A stretch of 64,000 nt of DNA. Source: Haliclona indistincta. Lineage: Eukaryota; Porifera; Demospongiae; Haplosclerida; Chalinidae. This document shows positions 11,901-22,885 of this stretch, piece by piece. Below the pieces are notes generated by a model. The model was not told the DNA's origin. It made no database searches and worked only from the letters and a program-made list of their open reading frames with translations. The position numbers and the translations under genes are program-made. The stretch lies in assembly GCA_964017065.1 (NCBI GenBank), contig OZ024784.1:9715152-9779151 (forward strand), read 5' to 3'. The stretch's first letter is position 1, and each line of letters opens with the position of its first letter.

Positions 11901-12938
11901 CTTGGTAGTTAAATTGCCAGCTAATAATATTATGGTTTTTTAAAATGGCAATTTTTACTTTCACATGCTTTAGAGATCCTTTGGCTCAGTTTGAGGTAGA
12001 GAAGAGAGAGCATGAGATGAAGATGCGCAAGATGGAGCAGGAGATGGAAGAAGTGTTTGAAATGAAGGTCCAAGAGAAACTACAAAAGTTGAAGGACATT
12101 GAGGCAGATGTGAGCCACCTTGTTCAGATAACCAATCATTAATTATGGACATGTTGAAATCTACAATATGCAGCGCATGTCTTTGATGGCATCAGTATAA
12201 CCGTTGATTCTGGTAGATTTGTATTTGAACAGTTAGTGAGTTGTGTGATGGGTTAGAGACTAGTTGTGGCTTTGTACATGAGAACTATTGTCTGAGCACC
12301 TAAAAATATAATCCTATGTGAATTACCAAAATGTATAAACATGTCACTCGATCTCTTGAATGGTCCATGTTGTTGTGTGGTAGTATTGTTATAGTAATTG
12401 TAATCTTGTAGTGACTAAATAGTATTGTTAGTAATAGTAATCTCAGATGCCCCACCCCTCGAGCAGTAAACAGCTGGCAAATCCCCATGTAACCCCCACC
12501 CTACCCTGTGCTGGGGCATGACTATGATAGGTGCATTAGTAGTGGCAGGGTCTTTGTGGCGGCACTGGGTGTGCTTGTGTACCTATAGTAAACAGAGCCC
12601 AGCTTCAGAGATGCTGACTGTGTTATTAATGATATCAGTTAGTAGTAATTGTGGCTCACTTGGCTTGCTTCTTTTTGTACAGTTGAACCGTCGCAAAGAG
12701 CAGATGAAAAAAGCTCTGGATCAGCAAAAAAGAGAACTTGCAGAGAAGAGGAGACAGTTTGAAGAGGACAAGAAATCTTTTGATGAGGAACATCAGAAAT
12801 ACCTTGAACAGCTAGAATTATCTATGCGGTCTTCAACTACGGGAACAAAGTAAGCACCAAAAGGTGGCAAATGGAAATGTATGCTATCTTGTGTGTAGGG
12901 GCAAGGATAGCAAAGATAAGGGAAAGAAGAGGAAGTAA
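8907..12938 (+). CDS. SEPTIN7: Septin, SEPT7 group
   Basis: Thirteen exons join in frame (8907-8942, 9031-9130, 9394-9503, 9715-9815, 9958-10092, 10209-10326, 10377-10472, 10523-10619, 10674-10725, 11620-11745, 11974-12109, 12683-12849, 12899-12938) to 437 residues. Septins are GTP-binding proteins that assemble into filaments at the cell cortex and cleavage furrow. The G1 loop GQSGLGKST, switch motif VVDTPGFGD, and AKAD (G4) are all present, as is the septin unique element ([13 protein letters not shown]). Group assignment to SEPT7 rests on the N-terminus ([18 protein letters not shown]), on [19 protein letters not shown] and on the C-terminal coiled coil ([20 protein letters not shown] onward), which match that subgroup closely. 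A 610-bp repeat element occupies the intron after exon 9. The protein ends in a lysine-rich tail. Confidence 0.96.
10894..11503. mobile_element. Non-autonomous inverted-repeat element in septin intron
   Basis: About 610 bp are bounded by imperfect inverted repeats of roughly 80-90 bp. Both ends begin AGAGTAGG(A/C)GTGTGAAT and share the internal block GATTTTCTGCCAGCGAACTG. One arm carries an extra segment of about 10 bp. No coding frame is seen. An 18-bp direct duplication (TTTGATTGAATGGAAGAC) is present near 11260-11295. Target duplication was not clear, so the superfamily is undetermined. It lies in an intron on the septin sense strand and would be spliced out. Confidence 0.8.
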
Positions 12939-13219
12939 GGCTGGTCTACCAGCAACCATCTCCTGTGTGAGAACTCTGTTAGTTGTTACTTTACACACAC
13001 TACTAGTAAACTATTCAATCCTCATTTTTATAAACATGCCCACTCGCTCGAACAGACACACACACAATTATTGAGTGCTGTAATAATCATTATTTTTATT
13101 TGTGCTGTGTTCTGTACTTCACTAACCTCACTCTAGTTAATGTGTGACTGTGTGTGTAATGATCTTTACTTTCAATAGAAAAACCAACTATAATGATCCA
13201 AAGTGGTGTCATAATCACA

Positions 13220-14168
13220 TCATGTATAGTTGTGTCCACTGAGCAGTGTCGAGGAGGTTATTGGTTCACGTTTATGCATGAGCACAGCAGTTAATCCAGA
13301 TGGTGCACATGGGCTACGGTGCAGTCTTAGTCGACCTGATGTAGCTGCTCCTCGCTGGTGTGACGATGGACTGTGGTCTTGTGATGGTGTGAGTGTGGGG
13401 AGGTGAACAGACTTTGTCTGTGGTCTACTAAAGGTTATAGCAACATTGAGTGGTCCAAGAGTGTCTCTGTGTGTATATGTCTCTACTTGGTTGGTAGTGG
13501 ATGGTTGATGGGAGGGAAGGAGAGGTAGCGCCGTTAGGTATGGCAGAGAGGGACAAGCCGTCTTTTTAACCTGCACCGGTGGTATAGAGTAGAAACAGTA
13601 CTGGTGACACATTGCACATTCATCAAAATATTCCTATACTGTTGTTGTGAAATGCACTAAACACATAAAACACTACACCAACAGACAAGCTAACACATAA
13701 CTGACAGCCCACAATGGTGCTGACCTGTGAGAGATGATGCTCTATCTCATGAGTGAGTTCAGCATATGACAGTCCTTCTCTGAGATGCTCTTCCACTATG
13801 TCTATTGGTTTCATGGCGACAGCAAACCGTGTGAGTGGGCGTGGTGTTTGTGGGTCACCTGTTCCCTGTATCTTTTTACCCACTTTTGACTGTCTAGTGA
13901 TAGAGGAGCAGAGAATACGAGCAGATGGTAGGAGAGTAGCCTGTCCGCCAAGCTGTAGTGGACCTCTTTGTTGTGTAGTCACTGTTATGGGGACCTGTAG
14001 TTGCCTTTCTCTGTCTCCATGTCTGTAGTAATGCAGCATGCCTACACTGGAGGAGGTAAACAGTGCAATGTTTAGTCTCAATGAAGTGTAGTACAGTGCA
14101 TATGTACAGAGTTTATAAATGCAGCGGTAATGATTACTACCAGACGACCGATAAGTGTTCGCTAACAA
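13220..14168 (-). CDS. Uncharacterised protein with C-terminal CxxC motif
   Basis: Two exons on the complement join in frame, one reaching from about 14168 (or a later ATG near 14040) to 13725 and one from 13633 to 13220. I do not recognise the protein with confidence. The junction region reads LSYAELTHEIEHHLSQ then EYFDECAMCHQYCFYS. The order hydrophobic helix, then CxxC with aromatic residues resembles the short C-terminal module found after leucine-rich repeats in some LRRC proteins, but no leucine-rich repeats are visible. The tail is rich in Ser, Pro, Thr and His. Its start faces the start of the PTB gene across about 80 bp. It may be a real small gene or the 3' part of a gene whose 5' exons I missed. 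Confidence 0.4.
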
Positions 14169-14249
14169 GGTGTCGATACTACGCGTTCTGTAGACCTAAA
14201 AGGACTTTGTTCTTTGAAAAAAATCATAATTCGCGAACTGCCAAGCATC

Positions 14250-15032
14250 ATGGTCAGTACCATTTCGTCTGTGTTTCGCCGGCGCAGCCTTCGTTCTCGC
14301 AAAGAAACACCGTATCTCTGCTGCCCCGATCGGGATGAGGAGAACGAACTGGAAAGTTGCTACACTCTCTTGGAGTGCCAGGACGTGACAAAACCTCCCA
14401 ATGATGCCACCAAGTTCTTGCTGTGTGATGACACAGACGGAATACTGTCGTCGGACCGCCATGAAAGTTGCACAGCAAGTAGGAGTGGACAGTGCATTTT
14501 GGGTGACAGCTTCTACCTGGGCTCCTACGACATGACGGGCAGAGTAGTAAAGGGACAGGGATGCATAGACGAGCCAGCAGGTCATATTTGGCAGCAAACG
14601 CAAAATAGCTATGGCTACACGGACACTACATCGAGCAGCAAGATTAAGCTTACAAGGAGAATACAGAGGAGCGGCTCACTGCCAAGCAAGCTTCGCGAGT
14701 ATCGCCCAAAGTACGTGAGATTGGTGGCTACCAGTGATGACCTTCAGATCGTGGATAATCAGAGCGAGGAGACGCTAGTGTCATTTCAATACCACTGCAT
14801 CTCCTTCACTGGAACACACCCAAAGTACGGCAGCCTGTTCTGCTTTGTTGCGTGGGAGAAGAAACAACGCACTCCATATTGTCATGTCTTTAAGTGCGAG
14901 AACAAAGATGCTGCTCGCTCAACAGCCCATGAGTTATCTAAAGTGTTTCAACGCAAGTGCAGAGAATTGGTTGGAGCGACTATAGGCTCATCACCTAAAC
15001 CACGCAAGCACGGACAAAGAAAAACCGTCTGA
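14250..15032 (+). CDS. Intronless PTB/PID-domain protein, FAM43-like
   Basis: A single open frame of 260 residues begins at ATG (MVSTISSVFRRRSLRSR) and stops at TGA. Residues from about 90 form a phosphotyrosine-binding fold: FYLGSYDMTGRVVKGQGCID (first strand and loop), then KIKLTRR, LQIVDNQSEETLVSFQYHCI, then CFVAWEKKQRTPYCHVFKCE and a long C-terminal helix (DAARSTAHELSKVFQRK). The YLG...KG.GC...IW order and the lack of introns recall vertebrate FAM43A/B, which are also intronless. That is a family-level guess; other single PTB adaptors are possible. Such domains bind NPxY-type tails of membrane proteins. The surrounding genes are intron-rich, so this could be a retrocopy-derived gene. Confidence 0.65.
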   Translation: MVSTISSVFRRRSLRSRKETPYLCCPDRDEENELESCYTLLECQDVTKPPNDATKFLLCDDTDGILSSDRHESCTASRSGQCILGDSFYLGSYDMTGRVVKGQGCIDEPAGHIWQQTQNSYGYTDTTSSSKIKLTRRIQRSGSLPSKLREYRPKYVRLVATSDDLQIVDNQSEETLVSFQYHCISFTGTHPKYGSLFCFVAWEKKQRTPYCHVFKCENKDAARSTAHELSKVFQRKCRELVGATIGSSPKPRKHGQRKTV

Positions 15033-15583
15033 GATTATTATGTTTTACATGTATCACTAAGGTGTAGAAAAAAATTAGTGAAAAACTATAACTATCTCAT
15101 TGTTTTTCATTGTATCAATACTCGTTCCACCTCACAGACTAGACTGACATGTTACAGTAAAGCTCATTTTCACTGTCACAACAAAGTAATATTTATGTAC
15201 ACAGTAATATCAACACCAATTTCTCTGTAATTTGTACAAGTAAACTACAAGGACACAGTACATGAGGATACATACACTGACACAGGATGAGGCTGTTTGT
15301 TGGTGTATATTCCACCATAGATATCTATGATTCCACCATAACAAGTTGTGTATACACATCAAGTGAAGACCAAAAATACACATACCGGTACAGGATGCAC
15401 TTGGCTGCCAATCTCCTAAGGCAACTTGCAAGCCAACCAGGGTGGAGCTGACCAGGCAGGGTGGAGCAGCAATTTTTATTATTATTAAAATTATTTTACC
15501 GGAAGTCGGTTTCTAGTGTAGGTGTGGTAGTTACCGCCCAGTGCAGTCAGCTTGACTGCAGTCATTTCCCTCCTCCTGCAAAG
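15033..15583. other. Intergenic stretch, no gene seen
   Basis: AT-rich sequence after the PTB gene that runs up to the RecQ-bearing element. No supportable exon was found. The last nine bases (15575-15583, CCTGCAAAG) are the left copy of that element's target-site duplication. Confidence 0.5.
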
Positions 15584-15669
15584 TAGTCTCGTCCCCAGAC
15601 CACGCCTTCTTCCGCTAAGCTCGAAGTAGGGTCTGGTTGCACGAAGGCCAAATCTTGGGTCAATGACGT
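15584..15669 (+). repeat. Left terminal inverted repeat of the RecQ element
   Basis: 86 bp, identical to the reverse complement of 17417-17502. The match stops sharply at both copies after the motif CAATGACGT. Confidence 0.97.
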
Positions 15670-15729
15670 TTCATTCTCTGAATCTGGGAATACCAATCAG
15701 ATTACAGTATTTTAATAAATTCACATGAC

Positions 15730-17249
15730 TTGCACGCGCGGCCGCGCCTACCTTCACTACTACCTCCCACTAAACATGGCTTACTCCAAGAGTGTATTCT
15801 ATCGTCCATAGTCAAGAGCGCTGAACAGCTAGGCTACTCATGTTTGTCGCCCGAACAGCAAGAAGTGGTTGTCAATTTTGTGTCTGGGCGTGATGTATTT
15901 GTCTCTCTCCCGACGGGTGCCGGAAAGTCTGTCTGTTATCTTCTTCTACCTTTCACCTTTAATCTTCTTCGTAACAGTAATTCTAGTATAGTTATAGTCG
16001 TTTCGCCTTTAAAGAGTTTAATGGAGGATCAAGTAGCCAAGGCATCTGGGCTTGGCCTTAAATGCGTGTACCTCAGCCAAGGGGATAGATGCAATGATGA
16101 GTTAGTACAGGCTGTGCTTGCTGGTGAATACCAGATCATTTTTCTTAGCCCAGAAGTTCTCTTAACTGAGCTGAGGTGGAGAGAAATGCTTAGGACAGAA
16201 GTTTATCAGAATAACTTAGTTGGGGTCATAGTAGATGAAGCGCATTGTGTTGAAACATGGTAACTATAATAGATTTTGCACATGTAATGTTACACATTAT
16301 GCATATACTCACAGGGGAGAAAGGTTTCGTGTTGAGTTTGCTAACATAAGTGAAGTTCGTTCCCTTATTCCTAAATCCACCAGGATAATGGCTCTGACAG
16401 CAACAGCTACGGTAACAATGAGGCGAGTTATATTATCTACCCTTGATATGAATGGCTGCTACTTAGTGATACGAGATCCTAACAAAATTAATATCAAGTA
16501 TAGTGTACTCAAGCAGGGATGCTTAGATGAGTATAATTCTACCAATAGTCGATGACCTAAGTTCAAATGGTATTAAAGCGGATCGAACGATCATATTTTG
16601 TAGAACTTATGTGGATACTCTAGAAGTATTTAAGGGTCTTGTATGCTGTCTCGGTAGATTATATGCTCCTCCATCAGATTGCATCCCCATGAATAAACTT
16701 AGAAGGTGTGAAAAATATGATGGCTCTACAGCAACTGACAATCAACAACATATTGTTAAATCATTTACTCAAGTTGATGGTGTAGTGAGAGTTGTTGTAG
16801 CCACCATCGCTTTTGGGATGGGCCTAGATAGCCCAAATGTGTGCAAGATTATTCATTGGGGTGCACCAGACAAGATTGCGATGTATGTTCAGGAAACAGG
16901 AAGAGGAGGAAGAGATGGAAATCTATGCAATGCTGAATTATATTACAAAAGGCTAACGTGCAGTGGTACAATGAAAGATTATTGTAAGAATTCATCTAAA
17001 TGTAGAAGGGAAGTGCTTATGGCAGTTTTTACCGACAATTCGGAGATTGCCAAGCCATCACCTCTCCATGCGTGTTGTGATATCTGTGCCAACCAATGTA
17101 CTTGTGTTGATTGCAAGACAACAGAGAGTATTCCTGAAGAGCTTGTCCCTGAACTTGTCAGTTTTGATGCTGAATTTACTGACCATGACACTAGTATTCT
17201 ACATGTTCAACACAGGCTTCACGAGCAGCTTCTAAAGATGTCCCGGTGA
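15730..17249 (+). pseudogene. RecQ-like DNA helicase inside TIR element, frame-disrupted
   Basis: RecQ helicases are 3'-5' DNA unwinding ATPases of the SF2 class. Visible motifs in order: motif 0/Q region (LSPEQQEVV), Walker A PTGAGKS near 15910, SPLKSLMEDQV (motif Ia), DEAHC at 16234, MALTATAT (motif III), IIFCRTY (motif IV), VVATIAFGMGLDSPNV (motif V) and QETGRGGRDG (motif VI). A cysteine cluster follows (YCKN...CRR...CCDIC), matching the RecQ zinc-binding subdomain. An intron of about 55 bp (16260-16314) restores the tryptophan after DEAHC. Near 16525 the reading frame must shift by one base to stay in the helicase, and the first segment has no in-frame ATG. WH and HRDC domains are absent. 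I infer a recently active gene now slightly damaged, or one with an unusual 5' exon. Confidence 0.85.
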
Positions 17250-17416
17250 AACTTCCAGGCGAAGAAAACTCTTTAGCTGATCGCTCATCACTCTTCTACC
17301 ACTATTAGGAAGCAGAGATTCTCCACAGACATAGCAAGACTCTGCCATACTCAATATTTCGCGCAGCTTTCCCGCGGAGAAATTAAAATTCACATGTGAT
17401 TGTGCGCGTGACAATT

Positions 17417-17502
17417 ACGTCATTGACCCAAGATTTGGCCTTCGTGCAACCAGACCCTACTTCGAGCTTAGCGGAAGAAGGCGTGGTCTGGGGACGAGAC
17501 TA
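17417..17502 (-). repeat. Right terminal inverted repeat of the RecQ element
   Basis: 86 bp, identical in reverse complement to the left repeat. It is followed at once by CCTGCAAAG, the right copy of the target duplication. Confidence 0.97.
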
Positions 17503-17565
17503 CCTGCAAAGTGCACGGACATTCTTTTGGCGGCACTGAGCAAGGGCCCAAATAGCAACAGTGTT

Positions 17566-20500
17566 ATGGCCACTATATTTGACGTATCCGACGTTGTTCT
17601 TGAAGAATCTGTGAACGAAGAGAAAAAGAAAAAAGGTAAGACGAAAGTTTTAGTGTGGTAGTGTACTGCATATTACCACAGCTGGTGATGATACGCTGCA
17701 CACACCATCACGTGGAGAAGATGTAGAGGCTCAAAACCAGTATACACTGACCAGTGAGGGCAACCTTGCCCTATTTGAGGTGAGGTTCTGCCCATCCTCA
17801 GCTTTATTCTAGCGTTGCTGTAGGAGGACCTTCAGAGGCGTCCTCGTATATCAGCCATGTTAGCATCACTAGTGCAGTATGATCCAGTGGCTCCTAATCC
17901 TCTTCCAAAGGGAAAACGTGGAAAGAAGAAAAAGGTGAAAATATGCTCACAATCACCACACCGTGAATATTATTCTTTCTGTAGTCAGCTAAGATGGGTA
18001 CCATCATGGGAGTATACCTGCCAACACTGCAGAATATTCTAGGAGTCATCTTGTTCTTGCGGTTACCATGGATCGTGGGTGTGGCTGGTGTTGGTCAAGC
18101 ATTACTTGTTATCTTGCTTTGCTGTGCTTGTGTGAGCCTCTTTCTAGATTTATTTTAATTTATACACTCCTCTTCCTTGAATGCCAGTAACTTATTGTTG
18201 CTGGCACACAAAGGCTGTGTTGACATCAACACAATGTTGTCACTCCATAATCTGATCAGTCTCTCTCTCACTCAGACTCTTCTCACTACTATATCAATGA
18301 GTGCTATAGCTACTAATGGAGTTGTACCAGGTAACTGCATGCCCCATCAGTGCACTATCGTTACTCACTTTCTAGCTGGCGGTTCATATTTCATGATCTC
18401 TCGTAATCTCGGTCCTGAATTTGGAGGAGCTGTGGGAGTGTTGTTCTATCTTGCAAACACATTTGGGACCTCATTGTACACTCTAGGGGCTATTGAAATA
18501 CTACTGGTACGTGTGTGTGTATGTTTTTCTGTTTTCTCCTTCAAATTTACTCACTATATAAACCATGTTGTGTCCATAGAGTGCTCAGTATTGTTCATTA
18601 TACCTCTTGTTCAGACATACATAGCACCTCAGGGTGCACTGTTTGGGGAGATACAGGGCAATCCTGGAGTGCTATACAACAACATGCGTATCTATGGCAC
18701 CATTCTACTGATACTGATGACTATTATTGTATTTGTTGGCGTTAAACTGGTCAACTACTTTGCCACATTCTGTCTGGCATGTGTGCTCATTGCAGTCGTA
18801 TCTATCTATGCTGGAATGTTTAATCCCATCATGAGAGTTCAGTAAGTGTATTAGATATGAAACTGGTGTGCTTTACTCATTCTCTTCAGAGTATGCACAG
18901 TCGGTGACATAGCCCTGCAAGGCCAGTTTGAGTGTGGCGATAATATGACAAACATCACCAACACCACATGCTTACCAGCTAACACAGTCTTACAGCAGCA
19001 GTTCATTAATACCACTTACTACACCATCGATAATGGCTGGACAGAGGAACCACGCTGTCAGATTGGAATACCCGGTATCACTGTCAGTCATACTATAGTT
19101 GGTAAGTTAGTGTACGTATAGTTCCACATACCAGAGCAAGATTATGTGCTCTACGAAAATATCTGTAGTATTATGCAAGCACAGTGCAGTATTTGATGTT
19201 TTATGAACCGTTTAGTATACAGTGAACTTTCTACCCACAGACAACACACCTGATAGATACTTGAGGGAGGGAGAGGCACTGCCAGAGCAGCTGGCAGTTG
19301 GTAACCAGGTACGGGCTGCACTGACTACTAGCTTCTTTGTACTCATTGGTATATTCTTTCCATCAGTGACTGGTGAGTCCTACAGTATGCCACTCCTTCA
19401 GTATTCCACTCCTTCACTCTCATTCTTGCTTTCTCTTTCAGGCATCATGGCTGGCTCTAACAGGTCGGGTGATCTCAAAGATGCTCAGAAGTCAATTCCA
19501 ATTGGAACACTAGCCGCTCAACTCACTACTACACTCATCTGTATGTGTGACCATCCTCACATTCCACTGCCCTAACTTGTATTTTCTCCAGATATTTCAT
19601 GTGTGCTGTTTTTTGGTGCAACTATTGAAGGATTTCTGTTACGAGATCAGTGAGTATTTACTGCCTTCTTGTTCTTCACTAGTCTCTTTTCTTCTCTCAT
19701 AGGTTTGGTGATAGTACAGGTGCACTAGCTGTGGCTCTACTATCTTGGCCAACAAAGTGGATAGTTCTCATAGGAGCACTGCTGTCCACCATTGGAGCTG
19801 GACTGCAGACACTCACTGGGTGAGTCAGGTTATAAGCCAAAGAAACACTATTACACTAGTGTGCAGAGCTCCTCGGTTGATGCAAGCCATAGCCAATGAT
19901 AACCTTCTTCCTCTCATTGGAGTGTTCAAGAAGGTGTCTCCATGGAATGGGGAACCCTCACTAGCTCTCATACTCACTGCTTGCCTTGCTGAGGTGGGCG
20001 TACTCATTGCCAGTCTGGACCAGGTTGCTCCAATACTGTCTATGTGAGTGTGTCTTGTAGTGTACACATTGTGTGATTGTGTACACTGCATGTGTGATTT
20101 TGATTACTGCAGGTTTTTTCTCATGTGTTACATGTTCGTCAACATTGCTTGTACTCTACAGTCTCTACTAAAGGCTCCTAACTGGAGACCTCGCTTTAGA
20201 TTCTATCACTGGTAAGCACTTCACTGCAGTTAGCTCAATGGTTCCCTCACCCTCTCCAGGTCAACATCTCTAATCGGTGCATTGCTGTGTGTAGCTTTAA
20301 TGTTTATGATCAGTTGGTACTATGCTCTGGTAGCAATGCTGGTAGCATTGGGTATATACAAGTACATTGAGTTCAGAGGGTAAGCGAGTTGATATTTGTG
20401 TGTGAGTGTGGCTTACTCTTCACTATACAGTGCTGAGAGGGAGTGGGGGGATGGTATGAGAGGGCTCAGCTTGCAAGCTGCTCGCTACAGCTTATTGAGA

Positions 20501-22613
20501 TTGGAGGAGAGACAGACACACACTAAGAACTGGCGTCCACAAGTCCTGGTGCTAGTGAAACTAGATGAGAACCTGATACCAGCTCATCCTAAACTACTCA
20601 GCTTTGCTAGTCAACTGAAAGCAGGTGAGTGGTTAGACAAGCAGTTATAAAGAGGTAATGCTGGAAGCAGGCAAGGGTCTGACTATGCTAGCATCAGTGA
20701 CCAAGGGTCGCTACCAGGACAAGGTGTCCGAGGCTATTGCAGCTAAACAGGTGTGTGTGTCGTGTGCGTTGCTTGTTGTACCATGTTCTACCTTCTATAG
20801 AGTCTGAAGAGATTTGTAGAAGATAACAAGATCCAGGGGTTCTGTAAAGTGGTTTCTTCACCTTGTATCGAGGATGGAATATCACATCTGTGAGCAGCTA
20901 GAAGTGTAGTCACATTTCCTGTGTACATTTCTGATCACACAAAACCACAATGTACTTACTTCGTTTTCCCTTCAGTATTCAAGGGGCTGGTCTAGGTGGT
21001 ATGACTCACAACACAGTAGTAGTAGGCTGGCCTGACTCTTGGAGACGAACACGCTCTTGGGACTTGTTTATCGGTAACACCTCTATTTCTCTCGATCAAT
21101 TTTTGATTTCCCTCTCTTACCAGCAACTATTAGAATTGCCACTTTGAGAGAATTGGCCATTCTTGTTCCTAAGGGTATCAACTGGTATCCTAGCAACCAG
21201 GACCGTATGAAGGGAAATATTGACATATGGTGGATTGTCCGTATCCTCTTGTATGCTTCATCTCTATTATTAATACTTTCAATATTATTTCTTGACAGTT
21301 GATTAGATGATGGTGGTCTACTTATGCTTCTTCCTTTCCTCCTTCGTCAGCACAAAGTGTGGAGACACACTAAACTGAGGATCTTCACTGTTGCACGTAT
21401 GCACTACATATTTCATCTGATGTGTTTGTAATGGAATTTACAATAAGAATTTACTACATAGGATTCTCGTCATACTGCAGTCATATGCTTTATATAATAC
21501 TATCTCTATAGAAATGGAGGACAATAGTATACAGATGAAGAAAGACCTAACTCTGTTCCTATACCAGCTCAGGATTGAAGCTGAGGTCTATGTGATTGAG
21601 ATGGTTAGCACAATGTGGTCAAGATGGTTAAATAAATGTATCTTTCTTCTCCAGCCTAATAATGACATATCTGCATACACATACCAGCGAACACTCATTA
21701 TGGAACAGAGAATTGAAATGCTCAAGAAAATGCGGCTTACACGCAGAGAAAGCTTGAAAGAAGTGAGAATTATTAACAGTGTATGTGCTAGGTAGCATCT
21801 ATTATGTTCTCTTTAGGCGCAATATGTGCTATCGAAATCATTCGTTCGTCGAGCTAGCTCACAGTATGGTGGTGGGCTGTCTACATTGGCTGAAGTTACA
21901 GTGGGTGATGTGTCGCCAGCCAATGTGACATTAGATGAAGAGATGGAGGAAGTGACTACTGTTTCACCAGAACGTGAGAAGTCACCAGAACGCGAGAAGT
22001 CACCACCTGCTAGACAATTGTGTATGTGTTTATGAAAGCTGTGTGTGTAGGTGTTATGCATGTACTTAATTTTAGCCCATTCTCCGAAACCTGATGATGG
22101 TAGTGACAGTGATAGTGACCCAGAGGCCCAGTCCGTGCGTACTCCACTACTTGAGCTGCCTCCTAGTGCACCGCCCACTCAGACCAGAAGCCTCAAGACC
22201 TATGACAATATGTTCACTAAAGAACAGCTGCAACCTGAAGAAGAGATACCCCTAGGAGGAACAGCTGACACTATTGTACAACAACCGTGAGGCATACTAG
22301 CATATACCATCACTAGCTATATGACCCTCATCTCTATAGACAAGAAGATAACGTTAGGCGAATGAACACTTCGGTAAAACTGAATGAGCTCATTGTTACA
22401 AAGTCACACGATGCTTCATTGGTGATAGTGAATCTACCAGGAGCTCCATCTGTTTCTGGGGATGAAGAGAATTGTGAGTGCTCTCATGATCTACACAATA
22501 CAATGTTCACTGTTGCTATAGATATGGAGTTTCTTGATGTACTGACTGAAGGACTGGATCGCGTACTGATGGTTCGTGGAGGAGGAAGGGAAGTAGTGAC
22601 TATATATTCCTAG
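17566..22613 (+). CDS. SLC12A: K-Cl cotransporter, SLC12A4-7 (KCC) type
   Basis: Twenty-seven short exons can be joined in frame from ATG at 17566 to TAG at 22611, giving 1,120 residues, normal for KCC proteins. The N-terminal cytosolic segment is followed by the first membrane helix region ([20 protein letters not shown]), then [20 protein letters not shown], the large extracellular loop after helix 5 with several N-x-S/T sites and four cysteines, [20 protein letters not shown], and a long C-terminal regulatory domain ([48 protein letters not shown]). It ends [18 protein letters not shown]. KCCs export K+ and Cl- and control cell volume and chloride. An acidic serine-rich insert (about 22090-22125) precedes the last blocks. 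The position of the large loop favours KCC over NKCC. A transposable element lies directly upstream of the start. Confidence 0.96.
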
Positions 22614-22885
22614 ACCGACCAGCAGATTGCAATTATCAATGTGTAGTAACAAATTATGGCACGATTTATAATAATTTTTAAACAATACCACATCACTGTC
22701 AATGCCCATAAAATATTTATCATTGTTACAGAATTGTTATTGTTATGTACATGTATAGCTAAGAGCCTCAGGCCGTGCTAAAGTAATGCTGGACACCGCT
22801 ATGAACATGAATAAGTGATTGGGCAATAAGTTTTTTGTGAAAATTTAAGTTTCTCCAAAAATAAATGCCCTATATTATGTTCTGT

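Larger units (their letters stand above)
15584..17502 (+). mobile_element. TIR element carrying a RecQ-like helicase (MULE-like)
   Basis: This 1,919-bp unit is bounded by 86-bp terminal inverted repeats that are identical base for base (15584-15669 against 17417-17502), beginning TAGTCTCGTCCCCAGACCAC. It is flanked by a perfect 9-bp direct duplication, CCTGCAAAG (15575-15583 and 17503-17511). Identical long TIRs and an intact duplication show a recent transposition. Long TIRs with 9-bp duplications are characteristic of Mutator-like elements; Merlin and P elements can make 8-9 bp ones. The only visible cargo is a RecQ-family helicase in place of a transposase, so the element is probably moved in trans. 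It landed 63 bp upstream of the cotransporter start codon. Confidence 0.9.

Noticed and set aside
15584..17502. RecQ-like gene as an ordinary resident host gene
   Set aside because: The gene lies wholly inside perfect 86-bp inverted repeats with a 9-bp target duplication, and lacks the WH/HRDC regions of cellular RecQ proteins.
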